Below are positions 34,723 through 46,068 of a stretch of DNA of 64,000 nt, piece after piece; within the stretch, counting starts at the first letter, position 1, and the number at the start of each line of letters is the position of its first letter. The stretch spans positions 130,640-194,639 of the forward strand of contig NW_022985558.1 of NCBI RefSeq assembly GCF_010093815.1. Direction: 5' to 3'. The notes under the pieces were generated by a model. It searched no databases. It was given only the letters and a program-made list of their open reading frames with translations, and was not told where the DNA came from. Both the position numbers and the translations under genes were made by a program. This DNA is from Pseudovirgaria hyperparasitica (Eukaryota; Ascomycota; Dothideomycetes; Acrospermales; Acrospermaceae).

Positions 34723-36516
34723 TACAGGAATCGTTTCAAGAACTGACCAGGATGATATGACATTTATAGATCCGTCAGTCATCGAAGATCAAGTTCAAGT
34801 TGGCAGCATTGCAGGCTCCAAAACAGACACAACGAACGCCTACTATATCCCAGACGACTACAGGCACTATACGCTCTATACTCGCGCCGTTTGCTAGTGT
34901 CTGTCCATTCGGGCGTTCCATCAGGCAAGCGTAAAGCATGCGTAACTAGACATTTACCATGAAAGCGACAACAGTTCATCTTTTTGCAGACACATAGTCC
35001 GTGGATTTGACTGTCGTATGGTAGGGCACTGCAGATCTTCTAGCTCGCGACAAATTCCAATCTCTCGGTCGAGTGATGAGGATTCAATCAAGAAAATCCT
35101 ACAAAACGTTTACAAGACAAACAAGGTTTGGAAGGCAGAAGCGATTAACGAAAATAGCACGGCTGTGTGACTTCGGGTACGAGGCAGGATAAGCAAGGCG
35201 GTGCGTGGAGAAGACTGGTAGCACAGCATGAACATTATGATAGTATGGAACGTATATATATCCATGACGCGAAACACTTGCCCACGCCGCAAACATTGCG
35301 CCATCAACATCTACGCGAGCCCGGCTCCTGCATATGTGGAGATGTACGATTCCAAATACCGAGATATACAAAACGTATGACTAGGTCTTATATCAGTTGT
35401 GCCTATGACGGACTGAGCAATTGGCTCTTTATACTGAGACGCAATGTATATCTTTTAGCGTAGCCCAGTCGTTTATGTCGCAAACACTCTAGGCTTCAAA
35501 ACGTGCGTTGTGTTGGTCGCAGTATTCGTGTTATTCTTCTTCTCAGCATTAGATCTGGAGGTCTTAACAGCACATCCTCGGGTCGCCAAAGGAGTCCAGA
35601 TCGATGTGCATGAACAACAAGCGATGAGCAAAGAACTTATCACCAGCCAGCATTCTGGTGTATTTATTGATAGTCCGAACAAGTGAACTCCGTCCAGTCC
35701 GTGTATGGTGCACTCTGCGAGCCATACACGCCACAATTTTCATATCCATGTCTTGATACTGACAGATGCTTACGCTACACAAGTACTAAACGTCGTTCCG
35801 TCCCAACAGTCCCATCGTTGGATCGGATGATGATGGTATCTGGCGTATATAGAGGGCTTAGTGTGTGGCACAGATGGCTTCTCTCAGGGCGTAAGTTGAC
35901 GTTCGCTCTCATGCACACAGCATGGAAGAATACGATGTCTCTGAAGATATATGGTTCATGAAGAGAACGCAGTATTGTCATTTACATATTTAGCAAGGGT
36001 ATGATATTCAAAGACTGTACATAATAGTATGATGCCCGACGGAACATATTGATGTTAGGGCTGACCTCCAAAGCCGATCGTGCGCTGGGGGCGGAGGGCG
36101 ATGCACCAATGAAGGAGCGCCTTACCTGGCTGCCTTGTTGCCTGGAAACAGTGTGACGCCATGCATGGTACCTACAGTTTTACCTACGGGTCTGCTTACT
36201 TGCCTATAATGCATCACCGATCCACAGTGCCTGTCCTGTACATAGGCAAGGCTATTATGATGTGGACGCGATCTTCTCCTTCAGACCCTCACCATCGTCC
36301 TGATTGACAGCGAATGACTTTGTTGGCGTCCTTATGTCCTTGTCTTCATCCTACCCCTTGTCTTCGCTCATGTCTGTCTTCACTCTTCCTTCCGCTTCTA
36401 CCCGGCTTGTATGCATCTTATAGAGATCGCGCCTGTCAGCATTGTATCCTCCCTAGTTCCTAGAAACTACTTCTGACACCTGGAACCAAGACCTGAGTTC
36501 TCTTCACTGAGAAATA
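34723..36516. other. intergenic region, no gene recognised
   Basis: About 1.8 kb between two plus-strand genes. Several frames of 60-98 codons occur on both strands, none convincing. The final 300 bases are CT-rich, consistent with the promoter and leader of the gene at 36517. Confidence 0.45.
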
Positions 36517-39339
36517 ATGGCTGTGGTAGAGGCCCGGCCGAACCCGCCTCCAAACCCGCGCTCGAATCGACCAAACGCCCTAGCTGATATACATTATGGC
36601 TCTATCGTGGCATCTGAGTCGGGAACGCCTTCGGAAGAGGATGAGCATGAAGATGTATCCAAGTATACTAGAGAGGATGCAGAGAATGCGATTGGCGTCA
36701 GTATCGGCCAAGAGCAAACACGCCTCACCTCCCCAAAGACGCCTGCTGCTGAGAAGGCTGCTGCTATGGACGATCTCGATGGAGGAGCATTGTTTGACAG
36801 CGCCCTGGTAAACACTGGCCATGACTCGCAGGAACCCAGCCCTGAGAAGGTGGAAAGTACCGAGGAGCCTTCGAGCTACTTTGAACAACCTATCGACAAC
36901 GCTGTGAACCATTCATATCCCGTCAAAGAAGAAGAGTCCCCTAATTATCCACCCATGCCTTCACCGTGGCGGGCGCAACCTCGCAAGTTTACCCGACTGG
37001 AGGCTACACGGAATACATTGCGAGATAGTTTTGCTGGTGGCCGACGAAGAGCACACTCCAGTAGCGGCATGACTGCCGAAGCGATCAGAAAGTTCATCGG
37101 AAGCCTTCCTTCTATGCCCAAAGGACCTGCTATGCTGCAATTTAGCCTCCCCAATTTCTCCAGCAATGACAAACCGATTGAGGTGAATGAATATACTAGA
37201 GCGAGACCGGCATATCCCACACGCACCAAATCAGGTGCACACAATCTCCCTCAAAATGACGGCGCATCAGGGTCCAAGATTCGACATGACTCCCAGATAT
37301 CCCCTTTGCAAAGTGGTAGCACTATTACCGGACCATCTGCGATGCAGTCTCTAGATCAAGTCGCAGCTTCCGATTATGCAGCTTTGCAACGGGCCAACTT
37401 CGAACAGCCTCAGCGGCCAATCCATCGACCACCCCTGAAAACACTTCCGAGTCAACTTCGGAAATCAGCCTCCCATGATTCGTTGCTCATGCGCCGAACT
37501 CTTTCGACCGCCTCGTCTCTGGGCGACGATGGGCGATTTGACAATGTTTCCGATCAAGTGAATAGTCGATTCAAGGCTATTAAAGACAGCTTGCAGGACG
37601 CCAACTTCAAATTGCCCAGCATACCGACAAGAACGACTTTCACCAATTTTGACTTTAGTGATTCAGTTTCGAATCTCTTTGGCGAGAAGAGGAATAATAG
37701 GTTTTTGGAATCGAATAGTCCGGATGGTTCATTTGGGAGTGCTGGTAGTCGAAGTCCTCGCCCCTCATATAAGCGAGGTTCTTTGAATGCATCTTCAAAT
37801 ACACCAAGCTCATCTGGTATGGACCCCGCTTTTTCTGCTACTCATCCACACTTTACGCGGGCTCTGGAGAGGCTCAACGGAGATGTCGTTATCATGGGGG
37901 GCTATAGGGGCTCTATCCTACGTTCTGCTGAACCTCCCAATCGCCAACTATGGGTCCCTATAAAAGTAGGCCTCAACATACGAAAGGTCGACTTGGAGGT
38001 GGGTCTTGAACCAGAAGATGAGGAGACGATGGAAAAGCGAATAATACCAAGCGGGATGCTCAAAAATATAGGGCCTGTAGACATCTCTCGACGACTCTTC
38101 AAACGATTACGACATTCGGAGAATGCGAAGAGTGGTCGATTACGTGTCCATGACTACGGCTACGACTGGCGGCTTAGTCCTCACATCCTTAGTCGCAAAC
38201 TCATAGAATTTCTCGAGTCTTTACCATGTAATCAACCTGACGTACCATCCTCGGAGCGTGGCGCCACTGTTATCGCACATAGTCTAGGAGGTCTCATAAC
38301 TCGGCATGCCGTGAATAGGCGTCCTGAGCTCTTCGCTGGAGTTGTATACGCAGGTGTGCCTACGCGATGTGTCAACATCCTTGGCCCTTTTCGTAACGGT
38401 GACGACGTTCTCTTTAGTTCACGTGTACTCACAGCGCAAGTCAACTTCAGCATTCGTACGAGTTTTGCCCTACTTCCTCTCGATGGCGAATGCTTCATCG
38501 ATAAGCAGACAAAAGAGCGCTACACAGTCGACTTTTTTGACGTCAAGAATTGGATCGACTACCGCTTTTCTCCATGCATTGCACCACCGCTTCCTGCCCT
38601 CAATGCAGCTCCGCAGAATACCATCTCTGGCATGATCTCCTCCATGGCATCGATGCTCAATGATCTTCCGAACCCCTTGAATCCTCGCAAGAACTCAATG
38701 CCAAAATCATGCTCTGATGGCCCGCCCGCCGAAACAAAAGAACACCTCATGTCTGCCATACATACCGCCGAAGCTCAAGTCAAGTCAGGCGGAGCAAACA
38801 ATTTCGAGCCTCAGATGGGCGGTAAAGGCTCTCCCCCACCCACCTCGGCTTCTCCTCCTGTGACCGCACACAACCAGCATATGCGTCAGAGCTCTGGTAG
38901 CGGGAGCACAGCCTGCACCATTCCATACGCCAAAGCAATCGCATATCTCGAGCGCACTCTCGCGGATACCAAACGATTCAAGCTCGAACTCGAGCATCAG
39001 CCTGCTCATGCTGCTGCAAATGCTTACCCACCCATTGCCACCATCTACGGCAAATCTACACCGACGGTGTATGGTGCGAAGGTCACTGGGCGGGACGGGA
39101 TACGCAGAGCAGATGCGTATGATGAGTTGGCGTTTGCGAGTGGGGACGGAGTTGTGCTGGCACGCGCGGCGCAGATACCGGATGGGTACAAGGTCGTTAG
39201 TGGTGGTGTCGTGAGTAGCGAGCGTGGACATGTCACGCTTTTGGGCGACTTGGAGGCTGTCGGGAAGTGTTTGGATAGAGTGACGCAGGCAAGGAGGAAG
39301 CATGGTATTGGGCTGGGGGTTGGAAAGAGCAATGATTGA
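36517..39339 (+). CDS. LCAT-like alpha/beta hydrolase (putative lipase)
   Basis: Single exon, 940 residues. The first 440 or so residues are Ser/Pro-rich and probably disordered. The hydrolase domain then runs to about residue 720: GGYRGSIL near its start, YDWRLSP (the YDWR motif of lecithin:cholesterol acyltransferase-like enzymes), and the nucleophile elbow AHSLGGL with Ser at about 589. The charge-relay partners are likely in the later blocks VDFFDVKNWIDYRFSP and the C-terminal GHVTLLGD (His). The region after about residue 735 contains a Ser/Pro-rich linker and then a helical segment ending in RKHGIGLGVG. Expected activity is ester hydrolysis or acyl transfer on lipids; substrate unknown. 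No signal peptide or membrane segment is visible, so it is probably cytosolic. Confidence 0.82.
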   Translation: MAVVEARPNPPPNPRSNRPNALADIHYGSIVASESGTPSEEDEHEDVSKYTREDAENAIGVSIGQEQTRLTSPKTPAAEKAAAMDDLDGGALFDSALVNTGHDSQEPSPEKVESTEEPSSYFEQPIDNAVNHSYPVKEEESPNYPPMPSPWRAQPRKFTRLEATRNTLRDSFAGGRRRAHSSSGMTAEAIRKFIGSLPSMPKGPAMLQFSLPNFSSNDKPIEVNEYTRARPAYPTRTKSGAHNLPQNDGASGSKIRHDSQISPLQSGSTITGPSAMQSLDQVAASDYAALQRANFEQPQRPIHRPPLKTLPSQLRKSASHDSLLMRRTLSTASSLGDDGRFDNVSDQVNSRFKAIKDSLQDANFKLPSIPTRTTFTNFDFSDSVSNLFGEKRNNRFLESNSPDGSFGSAGSRSPRPSYKRGSLNASSNTPSSSGMDPAFSATHPHFTRALERLNGDVVIMGGYRGSILRSAEPPNRQLWVPIKVGLNIRKVDLEVGLEPEDEETMEKRIIPSGMLKNIGPVDISRRLFKRLRHSENAKSGRLRVHDYGYDWRLSPHILSRKLIEFLESLPCNQPDVPSSERGATVIAHSLGGLITRHAVNRRPELFAGVVYAGVPTRCVNILGPFRNGDDVLFSSRVLTAQVNFSIRTSFALLPLDGECFIDKQTKERYTVDFFDVKNWIDYRFSPCIAPPLPALNAAPQNTISGMISSMASMLNDLPNPLNPRKNSMPKSCSDGPPAETKEHLMSAIHTAEAQVKSGGANNFEPQMGGKGSPPPTSASPPVTAHNQHMRQSSGSGSTACTIPYAKAIAYLERTLADTKRFKLELEHQPAHAAANAYPPIATIYGKSTPTVYGAKVTGRDGIRRADAYDELAFASGDGVVLARAAQIPDGYKVVSGGVVSSERGHVTLLGDLEAVGKCLDRVTQARRKHGIGLGVGKSND

Positions 39340-40017
39340 ATGGACTTGTATATTGGATATTCTGTCGCCTGTTGGATACGCATGCTCAGTCTCATACGAT
39401 AAACGTGGAGGTTGTTCCATTCGATTTCGCATTCCTCCTAGAACGACGTAGACGATTCACTACTTTTGGTGTATAACACGGTTTTTGAGGCCAATAATAC
39501 TGACCAACTCTCTACTGAATAGACAAATTCGCATAATATTCTAGACTCCATACGGTTGAAGGTAAGAGATAGTAATAGATTCTTTTATAGCGTATTCATA
39601 AGCCATGTGTCGTGTAATTTTCTCATCGGTGGTTGCGGTGTGTAGAGTGTGATAGGGAAGATCCAGAAAGATGGTGTTGGCCAGAGCAAACTCTCGGGGA
39701 TGTCTAGGTTTCTTCTCAGCTTGCTGGAGAGATCTTTGCTTATATGGACACGTTATTAGGAGCACAGAGGTATTGATCCATTACAGTGAATCGGGCAGGC
39801 CTAGAGAGGCAAAGATGGAACGATCACTGTTGAAATCAAGAGTGGCAAGACAGCGATGACTCGAAGAGGCACAGTTGAAATGAGTGGCTGACATGAGGAA
39901 AGTATTTTCATATATTGATTGATATAAGTTATCCTGAATCATGAACGCTCATTACTGCATTCCCACATTGCGCCATTCCCACATGGTTACATGTTCCCAA
40001 GTCTAATATAAAGATTT
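39340..40017. other. intergenic region between convergent genes
   Basis: About 680 bases between the LCAT-like stop and the stop of the minus-strand membrane protein. It should hold two 3' UTRs. No gene or notable repeat is seen. Confidence 0.5.
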
Positions 40018-41499
40018 CTAGTCCACAAGCTTGATCTCATCACTCCGACTATCGCTCCTGTTGCGGCCCGGCACTCGGACATGACGATCACTGCCGACGC
40101 TGTCCTGCCGCGAGAGCGTCTCAGCCGGGCTCCGATCCGTCGTCCTGATGCCGATAGGGCGGTGCATGTTGAAGACGCCGTTCGGTCGCGCATGCGTAGG
40201 CCGCTCCTCGTCGTTCTCGCCAAAGTTGACGCGCGGCTCACTGACAATTGTTATCTCCGTCGTCTTTTTCATCTGAGTGCCCACGGGCACAAACGAGTCG
40301 CTCGACAGCCTGTTCTCCTTCCAGGTCCACATTGCATCGCCCTTGCCCATGTCGTCAAGCTCGGTGCCGCGGAAGCTTGAGCGGTGGCGACCATCGCGGG
40401 AGGAGCTTGTTGTGCCGGCGGCGGCGAACTCTTGCGCGTGGGAGAAGCGGCCCTTGGCGTCGCTGGAGATGGCGATGCGTTTGATGAGGTCGGCCATGGT
40501 CATCTCGATGTTGAGTTTGACGAGGTAGGCGAGAGGGTGGAACTGGATGTAACTGGTGGCAGAGAGTCAGAGGGAGACGAGTCGTGAACGGAAGAGGAGT
40601 ACATACACGAAACTGTTGGGTATGCTCATGGCTGCGATGATCATAACATCCATGAGCAGGGAGATGATAATGATACGTTGATTGAATCTGAGCAGCTTGT
40701 GGTACTTCTGGAGACCATTGTCGACAAGACTCTTCTTCACAGCGCGAATGAAGTACCAGTTGAGAGAAGCATCGATGGCAAGGTATATGCCTTTCTCGAT
40801 TCGGTCCCAAATCTCGTTGATGTGGATGTACCTAGAACGTCGAGATTAAGCGATGATCGACCATTCCATCGGATCATGCTTACCGTGAGCTTGTCTGCAG
40901 CCGAGCGGGGATCCAGATGTTGAAGACACTGATATTGACAAGGGTAACGACGACGGCAGTGGTGACCAGGATCCATAGGGACTTTTTGCGATTGGGTGTA
41001 ATGACCCGGATACGATTGATGATAATCTGGAGCAGCAATTGTACTTGGATACACCACCAGAAGACTGTTCATGATCAATATGAGGCTTTTCACTCATAGT
41101 CCGGCATGACTTACGGATAGTGAAGTAGAATGCAAAACCTGATAAACATTAGTGGTCTGCTCGATGTTTTGAGAGTGTATCGTGATTGGACATACTAGGT
41201 CTGATGATCTTCAGAAGATGCATGTAGCATTCCGAGGCCATGAGAAAAGAAACCAGTAACTCCAGCCAGATGAGCCATATGTATACACTTCTCAACGGCC
41301 GCCGTGCACTCTTTGACTGTGCGATGCCTATGTAGATTGCTATACCGACGTTCAAGATCGTCAATGCGAACACAACAGTCGCGATGATGACATCGGATAG
41401 AGTGATGGGCTCAAGGACGTATTCTGGCGAGATAAAAGGTCCCCATGTTGTGAAAGTAGGGTCCTCCTTGAACTCCTTGATACCCGCTGATTGAACCAT
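40018..41499 (-). CDS. polytopic membrane protein of unknown function
   Basis: Five exons on the minus strand: 41499-41196, 41138-41115 (24 nt), 41064-40884, 40831-40607 and 40552-40018; 422 residues in frame. About seven hydrophobic segments occupy residues 30-270: IIATVVFALTILNVGIAIYI, VYIWLIWLELLVSFL, AFYFTILFWWCIQVQLLL, LWILVTTAVVVTLVNISVFN, a less hydrophobic YLAIDASLNWYFIRAV, IIIISLLMDVMIIAAM, and HPLAYLVKL. This is the layout of uncharacterised seven-helix fungal proteins, sometimes compared with GPCRs. The cytosolic tail from about residue 280 is Ser/Arg-rich and ends in a basic/acidic mix (DSRSDEIKLVD). The start was moved from an upstream TTG to the ATG at 41499. Signalling function is not supported. 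Confidence 0.82.
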
Positions 41500-43757
41500 G
41501 GAGGGCCGATGCAAACAAAGACAAAACGCTGGGTGAGAATCAAATGAATGTCAGATGGATATCGTGCTCTCGACAGTGGAGGTACATGATAGTAGTGCTA
41601 GGGATATATATCCTGCCCTCTCCAGAGGTGTGAACTAAGCGCAAAACGGTTACAGACTTGTGCAAGCCACAACCATAAACACAGTTGCTGACATGGACAA
41701 TTAAGCTGTGGTGGCCTACCCAAGCGCGAACCCAAAGCTCGAGACGCGGGAAGAGCATGAGCGTCGCATAGCGGAAGATTCGGGTACCTGTCCCTCGCCA
41801 GAGCCATGGCCGTCCCGGGGCGAAAGTCTAAGTTGCAAATTCGGGCAGACATTGCAGATGTCCAGAAGCAAGGTTTCAGCGCTGAGTGCCAGCCATGATT
41901 CTGGTCCTGGAGTACGTACCGTTTGTAGAGAAGTCCAACAAGGAGATAGTACCGAGTGTGAACCGCTGTGTACAAACAAAACGATACTGGCAGGGAAGCC
42001 GAGGTTCCAGTCACACTCACTATGAAGTATGAGGTATCTCCCCGTAGTCCCTACCAATGTAGCTGTTGAGGTCTCTACATTCTTACAGCATGGGATGGCT
42101 GTATGGCTGCGCTTGCCTAGCAATTAGGGTACCTCGTATTTTCCTAGAGTCTGTTCCATACTGTGGTCTGTTCCCCCAGTGTTGTGTTGAGAGTGGATGT
42201 GGCGGGTTCTGATCTAGATCTTGGATGCAAACTTTAAATCCATGACCCGCAGCCGACGGACCAATCATACGAGCTCCTGCCGCTCGCTTCTCTTACTCCG
42301 CGAGTCGAGCATTTCATCGACATCCACACCTTTTGAACGTTGGCTGTCGCCGCAGGTGCCTCAATCGGCCCTTTCTGTAGTATGCTTTACGGTATCCATG
42401 TGCCCAGAAGACAACGCAGACCTTCTGATTGCCAAAGTCAGTTTCGAGTATCGCAGTACGAAATTGCTTATAGATGTTGCTCGTGGCGGCATCGGCCGAA
42501 GAAACGACGATGTAAATGGAATTGTCCCGGGCCCCCGGCCACTAATCCATTTAATTGAAGACGAAAGCCCTCGGGCACCATTCAGACCTTTCAAATTCCA
42601 GCCAGCGCCGTGGCTGAAGCCTATTATAGTCTGAGGCTAAGCACTACCGAGAGCGCAATGCAGCTACCGTGGGCGAAACAGCATAAGGGTTTTTCACTAC
42701 GGGATAGGGCTGGGCTGTTACAGATTTTGACTTCTCTTTGACGAATCTTACAGGCCGCTAAGCTATTACCGGTGCTTCCTAATCTGCTTCCTAATCTGCT
42801 TCCTAACGCAGAAGATGCCCCAGATCCTTCCAGTCGCGGCACTTATCTCGATTGCACGGACATTCATGTGGCGATCAGGACAGTGCTCTTGATTTCAAGG
42901 CCTCATATACTTTGTCTACCCTGTAGCAGGATACGAACATGGATTTTGGGCTGAGGAAGCCACCAACAGAACTGCAAAGATCTTGTGTTGATGCCCTGAG
43001 CCCGCACATGATGGTTCGCATACGGCTGATGGCTTTTGTTGTCCCTGGCCTCCCGAACAATTTCATCAAGGGTAGGCATGTTCCGACTCTCGATCTAGTC
43101 AGACTAGACACCGCGCTACTCGGAGGTGACTGCGAAATGATTATGGATCGGACTATCGTACCATGGGGCCCCATGGCGAGTCTAGGTTGGCTTCCTGGGA
43201 TGCCTGGACCTCTGAATGTAGTCAAGTGCCTTGTCAGTACTAAAGACGTCACCTCGCAGAGCACGTAATGGAGCTATGTCTTTGAATGTTACTGCGGCAC
43301 TAATAATACTCGAAAATCTCCGAGCGTTCGTTCAACCAGTCACCGTTTGCGGGACCGCTAGTAAACCAAAATAATCTCCAGACACGCCGCACCACAGAAG
43401 CTCTTGCAATGATTACTATGTAGACTATGACCAGCACGACGAACGACCCAAATAGGTGAGGTCCCTACTTCTGTTCGTCGATCCAACAATGTAGGACCCA
43501 AGAACGAAACCCTAAGCGACGTAGACAGGCCAAGAGAAAGGTGTAGAAGTTGGAAAAAAAAATGCATAATGAGGGTGCCAACTGCAAAGATGCAGGGTAG
43601 AAAGCCCCACCCAGCATCAAGGTCGCCTAGTTTGAGTTCCGGTAGCAAAACAGTCTCGTACGAAATAGGCCTGCCCCGAGATTTGTCTCAATGCGGGAGC
43701 GTGTGCTGGACTCTAGTTCTGAATCCATGATCCCTGGTATTCTAGAGCCGCTCGCGA
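41500..43757. other. intergenic region, no supported gene
   Basis: About 2.3 kb. The longest frames (42221-42634 and 42939-43268, both plus) have ordinary composition but no motif I recognise. The stretch 43300-43760 may include the decayed 3' part of the broken gene that follows. A small tandem repeat is listed separately. Confidence 0.4.
42773..42806. repeat. 12-bp tandem repeat, 2.8 copies
   Basis: Unit TGCTTCCTAATC occurs at 42773-42784 and 42785-42796 and in part at 42797-42806. Perfect copies. Confidence 0.85.
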
Positions 43758-43761
43758 GCTC

Positions 43762-44905
43762 TCATATAGCCTTGTTCTCTCCTGCGATCTCCTTACATTG
43801 TTGTATCTTCATGGCCAAATAACAATGCGACCACATTAGGAACATGCCAACAGACCAAATAATGAGGATTATCAGCATGAGCTTGAGCAGAAGCCCCACT
43901 GAGATTTCAATGCGAAGAGTCAGTCTTAGCGCAGAAACATACAGCAGAAGTCGATAATCCTCAGATGTCTCGCAGGAACCATTCTCCCCGATGTACCTGT
44001 AGTCGTACACGGAAATCGATGTATTCCATTTGGCTCGCAAAATATCCTCTTGGGCTCCCGGAGTTTCTGCATCAAAGTTGGAGAAGGGACCGTCTGATGG
44101 GAGGTAGTAGCCCGTGATGTCGAGCACCGGTATTGGCAACGACCCGCTGTTTAAAGTGTACTGCCCATGTGATGTCCATCGTGTTACACTCGAAGTTGTG
44201 GCTAAGAGACGTCGTGGACATGGAGCAGTAGAAAGAAAAGCTCCACGGACAGCGTTCCTGAGGAAGAACTGGCTCCGCTGAACACATTGCTAGTTTTCTG
44301 CCTGCAGTGCACATATGACCACAAACACCAACCAGTGCTTTTGGGCCACGTCACGACGAATTCATCTGCCCTGTTGATACTCGATCCATCATGTATGATG
44401 AAACGATCCCCCTTTTCAGTCCTGATGAACAACCTTACAACCCCACTACACCCAGTCATCGAACTCCCAAATCTCGGACAGGCTAGCAAAGATACCATGG
44501 TCATGACTATGAATATCATGACGAGCATGGATTGCAGTCTTTTGATAGAAAAGTCACGCACCAGGTGTGGGATATCGTAGAGCATAGGGCCAGTCTGGAT
44601 GAAGACAGCACGATAGGTGAGGAATGTGATAGGCGATACCCGCATCGAGGTCGTAACACGCATGGCGAACATCTGCTACGATATGAACGCAAAAAGAGCC
44701 TGGCTGCGACGACTGAAGCACTGCAGGTGTTATTAGACTCGAGCATCATTTCACGTCGTAACGTTAGATTGATAGCTCACCACATCTATGACTTTGCCTG
44801 TAGTGAAGCTCGAGGTCCCGAAATCAGGTGTGATCTAGAAAAACCCAGAGTCCGATCACAAGCTGTAGAGTGGAGTGTGCATCCGGAACGAGCCATCAGG
44901 CATGC
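43762..44905 (-). pseudogene. broken gene for a multi-pass membrane protein
   Basis: On the minus strand, consistent protein blocks appear in order but in different frames. Block 1 at about 44825-44775: FGTSSFTTGKVIDV followed by a good donor GTGAGC. Block 2 after an acceptor near 44720: SRRSQALFAFIS, then TAG (about 44676), then QMFAMRV in the same frame, TFLTYRAVFIQTGPMLYDIP and SMLVMIFIVMTMVSLLA. Block 3: CPWSFSFYCSM and MDITW, then a one-base frame change to YTLNSGSLPIPVLDITGYYL. Block 4: a last hydrophobic helix, LLLKLMLIILIIWSVGMFLM. From memory this order matches a family of uncharacterised fungal integral membrane proteins. The in-frame stop and the frame change without room for an intron argue for a pseudogene. 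Confidence 0.6.
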
Positions 44906-46068
44906 ATGCCGCATCCTGACGAGAGAACGCATAGGAGCTGCTGATAGGGGCTCGTCACAAGCAAGCAAGTGAAGAGAGCAGACAGCCAGATAGATGGAAA
45001 AAGCCGCACGTTACCATCACGTACGCATATCCCTCCTGATTTGACGGTGACTACCGACCCAGCCTGTTGAAAAGATGGTCTTGCTCTTTCAAATCCATGA
45101 GTATGTGCCCGATCGATCTCAAGGGAAAAATCAAAAGCCTCTTGCCCTCTACTTAAAGGCTATTTACTGCTGGCATACCTTATCACCGAACCTGATGCCC
45201 AGCCGCACACAGGCCAGGCTAGATCTAGCAAGGCTGAAGGGTGAAGTAGACGAAGTCCAATACCCGTCATGGAGACACGGCCAAGAACCTATCACTGCGT
45301 AGGCTTCCCGAGTATGCTCGTATACCTGCAGTCCCTTTTTATCGCAACGTCCAATCACAATTAATTACCCATACATTTCGATTCGACACTAGAATCATTC
45401 TATTATCGCACGACGCACGCAAGCATAGACTCCTACCTCCCTCCCTCACATCCTCTGCCTGCGCTCCACACACCCACACACACATACAACGCCAGACTAA
45501 ATCTTATCCAGACAGAGAGGACCTTGGCACATCGTGCATATACAGCCGTATGCACAAACGAGGAGATGAAGTAAGACAAAACCCCGAAAGTGTATAATGG
45601 AGACGGGATCGACAGCCGAATGTGGAGAAGAACTTGGTGGTCCTGTTGCCTCAGGCACATTCATGTGCACATGCCTCCCGTCCCGTCAACACTTCTTCCA
45701 TGTACCGGAAGGCGCGGCACGAGGACAATCGTCATTATGCATTCAACAAATCTTACAGTAGTCTCAAACATTGATGCCACAAAAAAGAATTCTTCTTTAA
45801 GTATCATGCCATACTATGCTATGAAACGCTCATCCCATTCGTGCGTTGCTCTGCTGGCTTCGCTCAATGCCTACGACCATGGTCGGTCGTCATTACAAAA
45901 GTGGCCATCATGCTATCTAAATGCAAGACATCACTGCCGTTAACTAGCATCCATCATTCATATTCGTCAATTCGTCAAGATATCCACGTCCTATCGCATC
46001 GAGAAAGTGCTTCCGGGACGAGAGTCCTCTACCAGGGAACGCAATCTCGGGTTCATCGATTCGTGGGC
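44906..46068. other. intergenic region
   Basis: About 1.2 kb upstream of the broken gene and downstream of the gene at 46069. It includes a short CA-rich simple-sequence run near 45466-45488. No gene is supported. Confidence 0.45.

Noticed and set aside
34405-34897. Long overlapping frames on both strands across the SAP18 C-terminus
   Set aside because: These are shadow frames of the Gly/Arg-rich repeat coding region, whose GGN codons keep other frames open.
40081-40587. Several plus-strand frames opposite the membrane-protein gene
   Set aside because: They are antisense shadows of the 3' exon of the gene at 40018-41499, which has coherent splice sites and membrane helices.
42221-42634. 137-codon plus-strand open frame
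   Set aside because: No recognisable domain, low-complexity Ser-rich start, and competing frames on the other strand of similar length.
42939-43268. 109-codon plus-strand open frame with a protein-like middle (VVPGLPNNFIKGRH)
   Set aside because: Short, no homology I can recall, and an equally long antisense frame over the same bases.
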